This document shows positions 26,024 through 36,790 of a stretch of DNA of 64,000 nt, piece by piece. The stretch lies in assembly GCF_001422285.1 (NCBI RefSeq), contig NZ_LMMO01000004.1:436983-500982 (forward strand), read 5' to 3'. This DNA comes from Frigoribacterium sp. Leaf263 (GTDB lineage: Bacteria > Actinomycetota > Actinomycetes > Actinomycetales > Microbacteriaceae). The position numbers were made by a program, and so were the translations under genes. Numbering within the stretch: the first letter of the stretch is position 1; every line of letters starts with the position of its first letter. The notes below the pieces were generated by a model. It saw nothing but the letters and a program-made list of their open reading frames with translations. It had not been told where the DNA came from and ran no database searches.

Positions 26024-27069
26024 CCGACGTCGCCGTGCCCTTCGGCTCGGCCACCGCCCCTCCTGCCGTCCTCACCGGCCCGCAGAAGGTCGCCGTCGTG
26101 CTCATGCAGATGGAGCAGAGCCGCGCCGCGAGCGTCATGCAGCAGTTCAGCGAGGAGGAGGCCGCCGAGATCACCGCCGAGATCGTCCGCCTCCGTCGCG
26201 TCGATCCGGCGGTCGCCGAGTCCGCGGTCGCCGAGTTCCACGAGCTGTCGGTGTCGGGCCGCTATCAGCGCCGCGGCGGGCACGACGTCGCCGTCGGACT
26301 GCTCGAGGCCTCGTTCGGCTCGGAGCGCGCGGCGGGCGTCATGGAGCGCCTCGCGTCGAACATGGCGGGCAAGTCGTTCGAGTTCCTCGACGAGGCCGAG
26401 CCCGGTCAGGTCGTCGCGCTGCTCGACGGCGAGCTGCCGCAGACCATCGCGCTCGTGCTCGCCCACGTGCGGCCCCAGCAGGCCTCGGCCGTGCTGGCGG
26501 GGCTCGACCTCGACGTGCGCACCGACGTCGCCCAGGCCATCGCCACGATGGGCACCGCGACCCCCGAGGCGGTCGCCATCGTCGCGGCCACCCTCAAGGT
26601 CCGCGCCGGCGCCGTCGTGTCGCCGCGCGACCAGGTCGAGGTCGTCGGCGGCATCCAGCCCCTCGTCGAGATCATCAACCGCAGCGACAGCGCCACCGAG
26701 CGCGCCCTGCTCGACGGCCTCGACGCCCGCGACCCGGCACTCGCCGAGGAGGTGCGCTCGCGGATGCTCACCTTCGAGGACATCGTCAAGCTCGAGGCGC
26801 GTGACATCCAGCAGGTGCTGCGCGGCATCGACGCGGCCGTGCTCGCCACGGCCATGAAGGGCGCCGCCGCGGCCGTCACCGACGTGATCCGCGGCAACGT
26901 CTCGGCGCGCAACGCCGAGCTGCTCGACGACGAGATCCAGTCGATGGGCCCCGTGCGCAAGTCGCAGGTCGAGGAGGCGCGGGCCGAGGTCGTCCGCTCC
27001 ATCCGCGAGCTCGAGGCGCAGGGCGCCATCACCGTGCACCGCGCCGACGAGGACGCCCTGGTCGACTGA
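26020..27069 (+). CDS. fliG: Flagellar motor switch protein FliG
   Basis: A 349-residue rotor protein, GTG start. N-terminal GPQKVAVVLMQMEQSRAASV and FLDEAEPGQVVALLDGELPQ (the EHPQ-like region here is ELPQ), middle ARM domain, and C-terminal torque domain MLTFEDIVKLEARDIQQVLR followed by the charged helix with RNAELLDDEIQSMGPVRKSQ, which faces MotA. Last gene of the flgB operon; a strong hairpin follows. A near copy of the repeat at 26971 encodes EEARAE inside the C-terminal helix. Confidence 0.95.
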   Translation: MTDVAVPFGSATAPPAVLTGPQKVAVVLMQMEQSRAASVMQQFSEEEAAEITAEIVRLRRVDPAVAESAVAEFHELSVSGRYQRRGGHDVAVGLLEASFGSERAAGVMERLASNMAGKSFEFLDEAEPGQVVALLDGELPQTIALVLAHVRPQQASAVLAGLDLDVRTDVAQAIATMGTATPEAVAIVAATLKVRAGAVVSPRDQVEVVGGIQPLVEIINRSDSATERALLDGLDARDPALAEEVRSRMLTFEDIVKLEARDIQQVLRGIDAAVLATAMKGAAAAVTDVIRGNVSARNAELLDDEIQSMGPVRKSQVEEARAEVVRSIRELEAQGAITVHRADEDALVD

Positions 27070-27122
27070 CCGCGCCGCGCCGCCCGTGCCGCCCGCGCGG
27101 CGCCCCGCGCCGAACTCGCGCG

Positions 27123-27182
27123 ACACCCCGGAAGCCGCGCTGCACCCCGATCTCTCGGGGTGGAGCGCGGCTTCCGGGGTGT
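27123..27182 (+). terminator. Hairpin terminator between fliG and fliH, 19-base-period family
   Basis: Arms 27123-27150 and 27155-27182 pair with one or two mismatches. CACCCCG recurs at 27124 and 27143 (19 bases). The stem shares its AAGCCGCGCT core with the hairpin at 99-156. It separates the flgB operon from the fliH promoter. Confidence 0.7.
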
Positions 27183-27226
27183 TCGGCGGCGCGAGCGCCC
27201 GCGCGGCCCCCCTTCGGGGCGGGCGC

Positions 27227-27254
27227 TAACGCGGCGGGGGCGCCGGTCGAGAGT
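27227..27254 (+). promoter_or_regulatory. Sigma-28 promoter of the fliH operon
   Basis: TAACGCG, 12 bases, GTCGAGAGT. Confidence 0.75.
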
Positions 27255-27260
27255 CGCAGT

Positions 27261-27301
27261 CGAGCACGGATCGCTCGCTTCCCCCTGGCCACGGATCGGC
27301 C
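27261..27301 (+). promoter_or_regulatory. Tandem CsrA-like hairpins in the fliH leader
   Basis: CGAGC-ACGGATC-GCTCG (27261-27277) and GGCC-ACGGATC-GGCC (27287-27301). Same pair, order and near-identical sequence as before flgB. Confidence 0.6.
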
Positions 27302-27330
27302 GTCGTCCTCGAATCGCCGAACGGCTCGTG

Positions 27331-28173
27331 ATGCTCGAATCCGTGATGAACGCCCCGGCCACCGCGCCGGGTTCCGTCGCGCGCGTCGTGTACCCGTCGC
27401 TCGTCGGCCCCGGTTCCGACCGCGCGGCCGCCCGCGAGGCCGACGACGTCCGTGCCGAGGCCCGAGGTCATGCCGCCGGGTACGCCGCGGGGCTCCGCGC
27501 CGCCGAGCTCGAGCTGACCGCCCGCCGGGCCGTGCTCGAGGCCGAGCACTCCGATCTCGTGCAGCGGCTCCAGGCCCATGCGCTGGCCGCCGCGGACGCG
27601 CTGGGCGCCGCAGCACGCGCTCTCGACGCCTGCGTGGTGCGGACGGTCGCCGACGCCGAGGAGGCGCTGGTCGCCTCCGCCTTCGAGCTCGCCGAGGCCG
27701 TGGTCGGCTACGAACTGCGCGCCTCCGAGCCCGAGTCGAGCCCGGCCGCGCCCGCCGCCGCCGAGGCCCCCGCCACCGTTGCCGCCGGCGCCGCCGATGC
27801 CGCGCCCGCCGGTCCCGCCGCCGCCGACGGCGCTGCACGCGGGACCGACGCCCCGGCCGTCGCGCCCGCCGAGCCCGGCGCCGACCCTCGTGTCGGACGC
27901 ACCGCCCGGGCCGCCGTCGCGCGTGCCCTCGACGGGGCGGCCGGAGGCGTCGTGACGACGATCCGGATGCACCCGCTCGACCTGGCGCTCCTCGACGAGT
28001 CGACCCGCGCCTCCTCGGCTCCCCGTGCGGTGTTCGCGCCCGACGCGTCGCTGGCGCGGGGCGACGCCGAGGCCGATCTGCCGGCCGGGCTGATCGATGC
28101 GCGTCTGGGCACCGCGCTCGACCGCGCCCGCCGCGCCCTGCTGGGCCCCGCCTCGACGGGAGCGGCGTCGTGA
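27331..28173 (+). CDS. fliH: Flagellar export apparatus protein FliH
   Basis: A 280-residue regulator of the export ATPase. It has the FliH layout: a helical Ala/Glu-rich N-terminal half (ARGHAAGYAAGLRAAELELTAR) and a C-terminal domain with VRTVADAEEALVASAFELAEAVVGYE and TIRMHPLDLALLDE, followed by GLIDARLGTALDRARRALL. A Pro/Ala-rich insert (about residues 130-180) splits the C-terminal domain. ATG 27331 is chosen because its context (CTCGAATCCGTGA) matches flgB's start; ATG 27346 is possible. Repeat word at 28002-28014, translated TRASS, lies in a loop. Confidence 0.82.
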   Translation: MLESVMNAPATAPGSVARVVYPSLVGPGSDRAAAREADDVRAEARGHAAGYAAGLRAAELELTARRAVLEAEHSDLVQRLQAHALAAADALGAAARALDACVVRTVADAEEALVASAFELAEAVVGYELRASEPESSPAAPAAAEAPATVAAGAADAAPAGPAAADGAARGTDAPAVAPAEPGADPRVGRTARAAVARALDGAAGGVVTTIRMHPLDLALLDESTRASSAPRAVFAPDASLARGDAEADLPAGLIDARLGTALDRARRALLGPASTGAAS

Positions 28174-29573
28174 TCGGCACGCTCGCACCCCGGGCCGTCG
28201 CCGCGCGCCCGGTCGGTGCCTCCGACGAGAGCTCCGCCGAGAGCTCCGTCGCGCTCCGTCTCGCGGCCGCCCGCTCCGCCGCCCGCCCCCAGCGGGTCGG
28301 TCGGGTCAGCGCCGCCGTCGGTCTCGGCATCACCGTGATCGGGCTCGACGCCGCCGTCGGCGACGTGGTCAGCGTGGGCGAGGCGACCGACGGGTCGAAC
28401 CTCGCCGAGGTCGTCGCGACGACGCCCGACGGCGTCCGCTGCATGCCGCTCGGGCGGTTGGCCGGGATCACCTCGGGCACGCCGGCCCGCTCGACGGGGC
28501 GGCCGCTGCTCGTCCCGACGGGTGCGGGGCTGTTCGGGCGGGTGCTCGACGGTCTGGGGCGTCCGATCGACGGCCGGGGCCCGCTGGTCGGCGTCGACGG
28601 TCGACCGGCCGATCTGGTGCCGCTCGACCACGAGACCCCGTCGGCGATGCACCGTGCCCGCATCGACACCCCGCTGCAGCTCGGCGTCCGCGTCCTCGAC
28701 ACCCTGACGACCGTCGGCAAGGGCCAGCGCGTCGGCCTGTTCGCCGGCTCGGGCGTCGGCAAGTCGTCGCTGCTGTCGATGATCGCCCGCGGCTCCGACG
28801 CCGAGGTGAGCGTGATCGCCCTCGTCGGCGAGCGCGGCCGGGAGGTGCGGGAGTTCCTCGAGGACGACCTCGGCGCCGAGGGCCTCGCCCGCTCGATCGT
28901 CGTCGTGTCGACAAGCGACGAGCCGGCGCTGATGCGTCTGCGGGCGGCGTTCGTCGCGACGCGCATCGCGGAGTCGTTCCGCGACGCGGGCGCCGACGTG
29001 ATGCTGATGATGGACTCGCTGACCCGCGTCGCCATGGCGCAGCGCGAGATCGGCCTGTCGGTGGGGGAGCCCCCGGCGACCCGCGGCTACCCGCCGTCGA
29101 CGTTCTCGGTGCTGGCCGGGCTGCTCGAGCGCGCCGGGACCGACCGCGTCGGCTCGGTGACGGGCATGTACACGGTCCTGGTCGACGGCGACGACCACAA
29201 CGAGCCGATCGCCGACGCGGCGCGGAGCATCCTCGACGGTCACGTCGTGCTCGATCGCAAGCTGGCCGTGACCGGGCACTTCCCGTCGGTCGACGCGCTC
29301 GGCTCGGTGTCGCGCGTGGCCTCGAAGGTGACGACGCCGCCGCAGCGCACCGCCGCGACGACGCTCCGCCGGGTGATGGCCGCCCGCCGGGCCGCGCAGG
29401 ACCTCCTCGACGTCGGCGCCTACCAGCGCGGGGCGAACCCGCTGGTCGACGCGGCGGTCGACAACCAGGCGGCCATCGACGCGTTCCTGCAGCAGGGCAT
29501 GGACGAGCAGTCGTCGTCGGCCGAGTCGTGGGATCGCCTGGCCCGTCTCACCCAGCGGCTCGGGGGCGTGTGA
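28170..29573 (+). CDS. fliI: Flagellum-specific ATPase FliI
   Basis: A 467-residue F1-type ATPase that powers unfolding and release of export substrates. Walker A GLFAGSGVGKSSLL, Walker B VMLMMDSLTRVAMAQREIGL, GYPPSTFSVLAGLLERAG, and the arginine-containing FPSVDALGSVSRV. The first 35 residues are Ala/Ser-rich. GTG start overlaps the fliH stop. Length is usual. Confidence 0.96.
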   Translation: MIGTLAPRAVAARPVGASDESSAESSVALRLAAARSAARPQRVGRVSAAVGLGITVIGLDAAVGDVVSVGEATDGSNLAEVVATTPDGVRCMPLGRLAGITSGTPARSTGRPLLVPTGAGLFGRVLDGLGRPIDGRGPLVGVDGRPADLVPLDHETPSAMHRARIDTPLQLGVRVLDTLTTVGKGQRVGLFAGSGVGKSSLLSMIARGSDAEVSVIALVGERGREVREFLEDDLGAEGLARSIVVVSTSDEPALMRLRAAFVATRIAESFRDAGADVMLMMDSLTRVAMAQREIGLSVGEPPATRGYPPSTFSVLAGLLERAGTDRVGSVTGMYTVLVDGDDHNEPIADAARSILDGHVVLDRKLAVTGHFPSVDALGSVSRVASKVTTPPQRTAATTLRRVMAARRAAQDLLDVGAYQRGANPLVDAAVDNQAAIDAFLQQGMDEQSSSAESWDRLARLTQRLGGV

Positions 29574-29992
29574 TGGCGCGCGCGTTCTCGCTCCTCGGGC
29601 TCCTCCGTCTCCGTCACGCTCAGCAGGGGCAGGCGGCGGCGACGCTGGCCGACGCGAACGAGCGGCTGCGCGAGGCGTCCGATCGGCGGATGGCGGCCCG
29701 GCGCACGCTGGACGACGGCCCGGTCGAGGTGTCCGACGCGGCGATGCTCAGTGCGATCGCGGCGGCGCGGGCGTCGACCCGCGGCATGCTGACCGAGCTC
29801 GACGCCGTGGCCGAGCGCCGCCGGGTCGAGGCCGACGAGGCGCAGCGCGCGTACAGCGAGGCCCGCCGGGCGGCCCTGTCGCTCGAGAAGCTCGAAGAGC
29901 AGCACGCCGCCACGACCGCGGCCGACGACCTGCGGGCCGAGCAGACCGTGCTCGACGAGATCGCATCGCAGAGCCGAGGAGGCGCGTCATGA
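29573..29992 (+). CDS. fliJ: Flagellar export chaperone FliJ
   Basis: A 139-residue protein that is almost entirely coiled coil: an opening FSLLGLLRLRHAQQGQAA, then long heptads (RRVEADEAQRAYSEARRAAL) and EKLEEQHAATTAADDLRAEQ near the end, as in FliJ. It sits directly between the ATPase FliI and the hydrolase gene, with 1- and 4-base overlaps. Assignment rests on coiled-coil pattern plus position. Confidence 0.85.
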   Translation: MARAFSLLGLLRLRHAQQGQAAATLADANERLREASDRRMAARRTLDDGPVEVSDAAMLSAIAAARASTRGMLTELDAVAERRRVEADEAQRAYSEARRAALSLEKLEEQHAATTAADDLRAEQTVLDEIASQSRGGAS

Positions 29993-30824
29993 GTCCCGTG
30001 AGCGAGGTCCTGTCGAGGATCGACGACATCCGATCGCAGATGGAGCAGATCCGGGCCGGTGTCACCGGTCGTGCCGCGGCGGCGTCCGCGGCGTCGGGCG
30101 CCTCGGGGTCGGCCGCGTCGGGCGGGTCCGCGTCGGCGTTCGCATCGGCCCTGTCGGCGACCGGCAACACGCTCGGCTCGGCGGGGTCCGCCGCCGCGGC
30201 GGCTGCGGCGCTCGGGCTGCCGGGTGCCGCGGGTGCTGCGGGCACGGCGGGTGCCGCGGGCGCGGGTGCCGCCTCCGGCGCCGGTCTCGCCGGTGCAGCC
30301 TCGGGGGTCCCGTCGACATCGGTCGATGCGGTGAAGGGTGCGATCGCGTCCGGCAGCGGAGCCGTCGGGTCGGACGTGGTGGCGGGGGCAGAGAAGTACC
30401 TCGGCGTGCCGTACGTGTTCGGGGGAGAGGACCGCACCGGCATGGACTGCTCCGGTCTCGTGCAGACGGTGTTCAAGGATCTCGGGGTGGCGATGCCGCG
30501 CGTCGTGCCCGACCAGGCCCGGATGGGCGCCGAGGTCGCCTCACTCGCCGACGCGCGCCCCGGGGACCTCATCGTGCCCAAGGGCGAGGGGCACATCGTG
30601 ATCTACGTCGGGGACGGCAAGGTCCTGCACGCGCCCCGTCCCGGCAAGGACGTCCAGATCGTGAACAACTGGTACAGCGACGCCGACCTGTCGACCATCC
30701 GCCGGGTGGTCCCGGCGACCGCGGCGGCGAGCGCCGGTGTCGCGAGCGTCGGGTCGGCGGCCTTCGCGGGCACCGACATGACGACCGCGGCGTTGCAGCA
30801 GCTGATGCGGGCGGGGGCGGTCTC

Positions 30825-30828
<4 letters not shown>
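29989..30828 (+). CDS. NlpC/P60 peptidoglycan hydrolase of the flagellar operon
   Basis: A 279-residue protein with an Ala/Gly/Ser-rich first half and an NlpC/P60 domain from about residue 125: EKYLGVPYVFGGEDR, catalytic Cys in MDCSGLVQTVF, PGDLI, and catalytic His in GHIVIYVGDGKVLHAPRPG. Such enzymes cut the stem peptide of peptidoglycan. Within a flagellar operon it probably opens the wall for rod and hook passage, the job done by FlgJ in proteobacteria. No signal peptide is seen, consistent with export by the flagellar apparatus (inference). ATG 29989 is preceded by GAGGAGG, provided by a variant of the repeat. Confidence 0.88.
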
Positions 30829-33074
<2,246 letters not shown>

Positions 33075-33086
33075 ACGGACCCCGAC

Positions 33087-33527
33087 ATGCCCTCCATCGA
33101 CCAGATCAGCGGAAGCGTCGACCCCGCGAGCGTGGCCTCGGCGCTCGCGAACTCCTCGATCCGCACCCCGAAGCAGAACATGGACAGCGAGATGTTCATG
33201 CAGCTGCTCGTCTCGCAGCTCAAGAACCAGGATCCGTCGTCGCCGATGGACACCAACGCCATGATCGGTCAGACGACCCAGCTGGCGATGATGGAGCAGA
33301 TCACCAACCAGACCACCACGGCGACCGAGGGCTTCTCGCTGCAGATGCGGATCGCCGCGTCGAGCATGGTCGGTCGCGAGGTCAGCTACCTCGGTGCCGA
33401 CGGCAAGCCCGTCACCGGCACGGCCACCAGCGTCTCGTTCGCCGACGCCGTCCCCACGGTCACCGTCGCCGGGAAGGAGGTCGCGTTGGATCTCATCTCC
33501 GGCATCTCCGCGTCGACCTCCTCCTGA
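33087..33527 (+). CDS. flgD: Flagellar hook assembly protein FlgD
   Basis: A 146-residue hook cap protein. The diagnostic N-terminal half is intact: MDSEMFMQLLVSQLKNQDPS and MDTNAMIGQTTQLAMMEQIT. The C-terminal tail (MVGREVSYLGADGKPVTGTA) is short; the Ig-like domains of larger FlgDs are absent, as in other Gram-positive types. It lies 12 bases after fliK. Confidence 0.93.
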   Translation: MPSIDQISGSVDPASVASALANSSIRTPKQNMDSEMFMQLLVSQLKNQDPSSPMDTNAMIGQTTQLAMMEQITNQTTTATEGFSLQMRIAASSMVGREVSYLGADGKPVTGTATSVSFADAVPTVTVAGKEVALDLISGISASTSS

Positions 33528-33577
33528 TCCCCCTCACGCTCTCGTCCCCCTCCTTCTTCCTCCGAAAGGCAGCACTC

Positions 33578-34753
33578 ATGCTCCGCTCGCTCTACTCCGG
33601 CATCTCCGGCCTCCGCTCGCACCAGACCATGCTCGACGTCACGGGCAACAACATCGCCAACGTCAACACCGCCGGTTTCAAGGGGTCGACGACGCAGTTC
33701 CAGGACACCCTGTCGCAGATGACCCAGGGCGCCGGCGGCCCGCAGACCGGTCTCGGCGGCACGAACCCGGCGCAGGTCGGTCTCGGCGTGCAGGTCGCGG
33801 GCATCTCGACCAACTTCGCGCAGGGCTCCGCTCAGGCGACGGGCAAGGCCACCGACCTCATGATCTCGGGCGATGGCTTCTTCGTGACCCGCCTCGGCAA
33901 CGACACCGTGTTCACCCGCGCCGGAGCGTTCGACTTCGACGCCCAGGGGCGACTCACCTCGGCCGACGGCAAGATCGTCCAGGGGTACTCGGCCACGAAC
34001 GGGGTCGTCAACGACGGCGGCGCCATGGGCGACATCACGCTGCCCCTCGACGGCGCCGCCCCCGCCCGGCAGACCACCGAGGCCACGCTGAGCGGAAACC
34101 TGCCCTCGGACACCGCGGTCGGGGGCACGGTCGTCCGCGACACCAAGGTCTACGACGCCACCGGCAACGAGCGCACGCTCGAGCTGACCTTCACCCGCAC
34201 GGCGCAGGGCTGGACCGTCCGCAGCGGCGAGGGGGCCGGCGCGCCCGCGACGGCGCTCACCTTCGGCGCCGACGGCCGGCAGCCCAACGCCAACGCCGCC
34301 CTGACCGTCGGCGGGGTCACGGTCGACCTCGGTGGCATCACCGGCTTCGCGACGCTCAACACCGTCGCCGTCACCGGTCAGAACGGCCGCGAGGCCGGCA
34401 CCCTGCAGGGCTTCTCGCTCTCGAAGGACGGCACCCTCGTCGGCCAGTTCAGCAACGGCGAGTCGCTGGCCGTCGGCCGCATCGCGCTCGCCACCTTCGC
34501 CAACGCGGGCGGTCTCGAGAAGGCCGGCTCGTCGGGCTACCGCGCGACCGCCAACTCGGGCGACCCGCAGGTCGGCGTCCCCGGCTCGCCCGGCGTCGGC
34601 TCGCTGACGAGCGGCACGCTCGAGATGAGCAACGTCGACCTGTCGCAGGAGTTCACCAACCTGATCGTCGCCCAGCGCGGCTTCCAGGCGAACGCCCGCA
34701 TCATCACCACCTCCGACGAGGTGCTGCAGGAGCTCACGAACCTGAAGCGCTGA
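33578..34753 (+). CDS. flgE: Flagellar hook protein FlgE
   Basis: A 391-residue hook protein. N-terminal MLRSLYSGISGLRSHQTMLD and NNIANVNTAGFKGSTTQFQD; central FlgE motif SGDGFFVTR and TRAGAFDFDAQGRLTSADG; C-terminal MSNVDLSQEFTNLIVAQRGF and NARIITTSDEVLQELTNLKR. This is the only hook/distal-rod type protein in the window: no separate flgF or flgG is seen. ATG 33578 follows GAAAGGCAG. Confidence 0.95.
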   Translation: MLRSLYSGISGLRSHQTMLDVTGNNIANVNTAGFKGSTTQFQDTLSQMTQGAGGPQTGLGGTNPAQVGLGVQVAGISTNFAQGSAQATGKATDLMISGDGFFVTRLGNDTVFTRAGAFDFDAQGRLTSADGKIVQGYSATNGVVNDGGAMGDITLPLDGAAPARQTTEATLSGNLPSDTAVGGTVVRDTKVYDATGNERTLELTFTRTAQGWTVRSGEGAGAPATALTFGADGRQPNANAALTVGGVTVDLGGITGFATLNTVAVTGQNGREAGTLQGFSLSKDGTLVGQFSNGESLAVGRIALATFANAGGLEKAGSSGYRATANSGDPQVGVPGSPGVGSLTSGTLEMSNVDLSQEFTNLIVAQRGFQANARIITTSDEVLQELTNLKR

Positions 34754-34927
34754 CGGCCAGCGGGTTCGCGGAGGGGACGACTCGTTCGTCGGACGGATGT
34801 GAGGTTCGTCCGGGGGACAAGCCGTCCCCTTCGGGGTTCACGGTCGGCCCCAATCAGGGTGACAACGAGTCGATCCGACTCGTTAGGGGGGTGCCCGGTC
34901 CTCCTTTGCGGGGACACCGTGAACCCC
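34754..34927 (+). promoter_or_regulatory. Structured leader with mutually exclusive pairings before the glycosyltransferase
   Basis: CGACTCGTT occurs at 34778-34786 and 34876-34884; AACGAGTCG at 34864-34872 can pair with either, so two folds compete. An independent hairpin GGGGAC/GTCCCC lies at 34813-34829. GGGGTTCACGGT (34833-34844) pairs perfectly with ACCGTGAACCCC (34916-34927), which abuts the ATG at 34928, enclosing the switch helix. It could act on termination, translation start, or both. The ligand, if any, is unknown. Confidence 0.55.
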
Positions 34928-36790
34928 ATGACCCTCGACCCGACCCGTCTGACGACCGGCGACGCCGACTACACCGACCTCCTCCTGGCCTCCGGCGTCG
35001 CCACCGAGCCGCAGATCGAGGAGGCGCTGCTCGCGGCCGCCCGCACGGGCAGCGGTCTCGACGAGATGCTGGTCCAGCTCGGCGTGGTCGACGCCCGCGA
35101 CCTGCAGCGTCTCGTCGCCCGCTCGTGGGGCCTCGACATCGTCGACACCGAGACCGCCCGGTTCGACGTCGAGCTCGTCCGGTCGGGGTCGGGACAGCGC
35201 TACATCGCCGAGGACTGGATGCCCGTGCACCGCCGCCGCGACGGCACCGTCGTCGTCGCCTCGGCGAGACGCCCCAGCCCCGACTGGCAGGCCGACCTCG
35301 AGCGCGAGCTCGGCGCCCCGGTGGAGTTCCGGGTGGCGTCGACCTGGGGCATCAAGAACGCCACCCTCCGCGTCTTCGACGAGATCGTCGCCGACAGCGC
35401 GGCGAACGACCTGTACCGGGCCAACCCGGCGCTCTCGGCGCGGGTGGTGTTCTCGCGCGGGCAGAAGGCGGGCGGCGTCGTCCTCGCGCTGGTCGGGCTC
35501 GTGACCGGCGTCCTGTGGCCGGCCGCTCTCGCCAGCACCCTGATCGCCGTCGTCAGCGTCGTGTTCCTGCTGGGCACCGGGTTCAAGTTCGTCGTCGCCA
35601 TGCGGGGCGCCCGGTTCGACGTCGTCGAGCGGATCAGCGACGCCGAGGTCGCGGCGATCGACGACGCCGACCTGCCCCGGTACACGGTCCTCGTACCCGT
35701 GTTCCGCGAGGCGAACATCGTCGCGCAGCTGATCGACAACCTGGGCGGGCTCGACTACCCGCTCGAGAAGCTCGAGGTCCTCATCCTCATCGAGGAGGAG
35801 GACGACGCGACGCGAGACGCCATCGCCGCCGCCGACCCTCCGGCGCACTTCCACGTCGTCACGGTGCCGAAGGGCCACCCGCAGACGAAGCCGCGGGCCT
35901 GCAACGTCGGTCTCTACCTGGCGTCGGGCGACTTCCTGGTGATCTACGACGCCGAGGACACCCCCGACCCCGATCAGCTCAAGAAGGCCGTCATCGCCTT
36001 CGAGCGTGGCGGCGAGCGCACCGTCTGCGTCCAGGCGGCCCTGAACTACTTCAACGCGACCGAGAACGCGCTGACCCGCATGTTCACCCTCGAGTACAGC
36101 TACTGGTTCGACTACATGCTCGCCGGGCTCGACCACGCCGATCTGCCCATCCCGCTCGGCGGCACGTCGAACCACTTCCGCACCGAGGCGCTCATCGGGC
36201 TCGGCGGCTGGGATCCCTACAACGTCACCGAGGACGCCGATCTCGGCATCCGCGCGAGCGCCCTCGGCTACCGGGTCGGCGTCATCAACTCGACGACGAT
36301 GGAGGAGGCCAACACCTCGATCCCGAACTTCGTCCGCCAGCGCAGCCGCTGGATCAAGGGCTACATGCAGACGACGCTGGTGCACGCGCGCCGACCGCTG
36401 CAGCTGATCCGGCAGATCGGGGTGGTCCGCTTCGCCTCGTTCGCCCTGCTGATCGGGGGGACTCCGGCGACGTTCCTCGGCGTGCTGCCGTCGTACCTCG
36501 GCACGATCGTCGCCCTGCTGCTGCCCTCCGCCTGGCTCTCGGCGCTGTTCCCGGCGTGGGTGCTCTGGATCTGCCTGTTCAACTTCGTGATCGGCAACGG
36601 GATCATGGTCTACCTCTCGATGATGGGGCCGTACAAGCGCGGCACGTTCCACCTCATCCACTGGGCGCTCCTCAACCCCGTCTACTGGATCCTCCACTCC
36701 GTCGCCGCCTACAAGGCGCTCGCTCAACTGCTGACCCGTCCGCACTACTGGGAGAAGACCGAGCATGGCCTCACCGCTCACACGTCCTGA
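34928..36790 (+). CDS. Family 2 glycosyltransferase with N-terminal MshEN-like domain
   Basis: A 620-residue membrane glycosyltransferase. Residues 1-150 match the MshEN / GSPII_E_N fold: DYTDLLLASGVATEPQIEEA, LDEMLVQLGVVDARDLQRLV, LDIVDTETARFDVEL; such domains bind c-di-GMP in MshE and NfrB. Two membrane helices follow, then the GT2 catalytic core with VLVPVFREANIV, YDAEDTPDPDQL (DxD-like), PLGGTSNHFRTEAL, TEDADLGIRA and QRSRWIKGYMQT (QxxRW), then four membrane helices. The core resembles cellulose-synthase-like and NfrB-like synthases of extracellular polysaccharide. ATG 34928 lies at the foot of a stable stem; in-frame GTG 34919 is inside it. Overlaps the next gene by 26 bases. Confidence 0.82.
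   Translation: MTLDPTRLTTGDADYTDLLLASGVATEPQIEEALLAAARTGSGLDEMLVQLGVVDARDLQRLVARSWGLDIVDTETARFDVELVRSGSGQRYIAEDWMPVHRRRDGTVVVASARRPSPDWQADLERELGAPVEFRVASTWGIKNATLRVFDEIVADSAANDLYRANPALSARVVFSRGQKAGGVVLALVGLVTGVLWPAALASTLIAVVSVVFLLGTGFKFVVAMRGARFDVVERISDAEVAAIDDADLPRYTVLVPVFREANIVAQLIDNLGGLDYPLEKLEVLILIEEEDDATRDAIAAADPPAHFHVVTVPKGHPQTKPRACNVGLYLASGDFLVIYDAEDTPDPDQLKKAVIAFERGGERTVCVQAALNYFNATENALTRMFTLEYSYWFDYMLAGLDHADLPIPLGGTSNHFRTEALIGLGGWDPYNVTEDADLGIRASALGYRVGVINSTTMEEANTSIPNFVRQRSRWIKGYMQTTLVHARRPLQLIRQIGVVRFASFALLIGGTPATFLGVLPSYLGTIVALLLPSAWLSALFPAWVLWICLFNFVIGNGIMVYLSMMGPYKRGTFHLIHWALLNPVYWILHSVAAYKALAQLLTRPHYWEKTEHGLTAHTS

Noticed and set aside
34754-34927. Known c-di-GMP-I (GEMM) riboswitch
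   Set aside because: I cannot find its conserved core; the alternative pairing is real but the class is unassigned.
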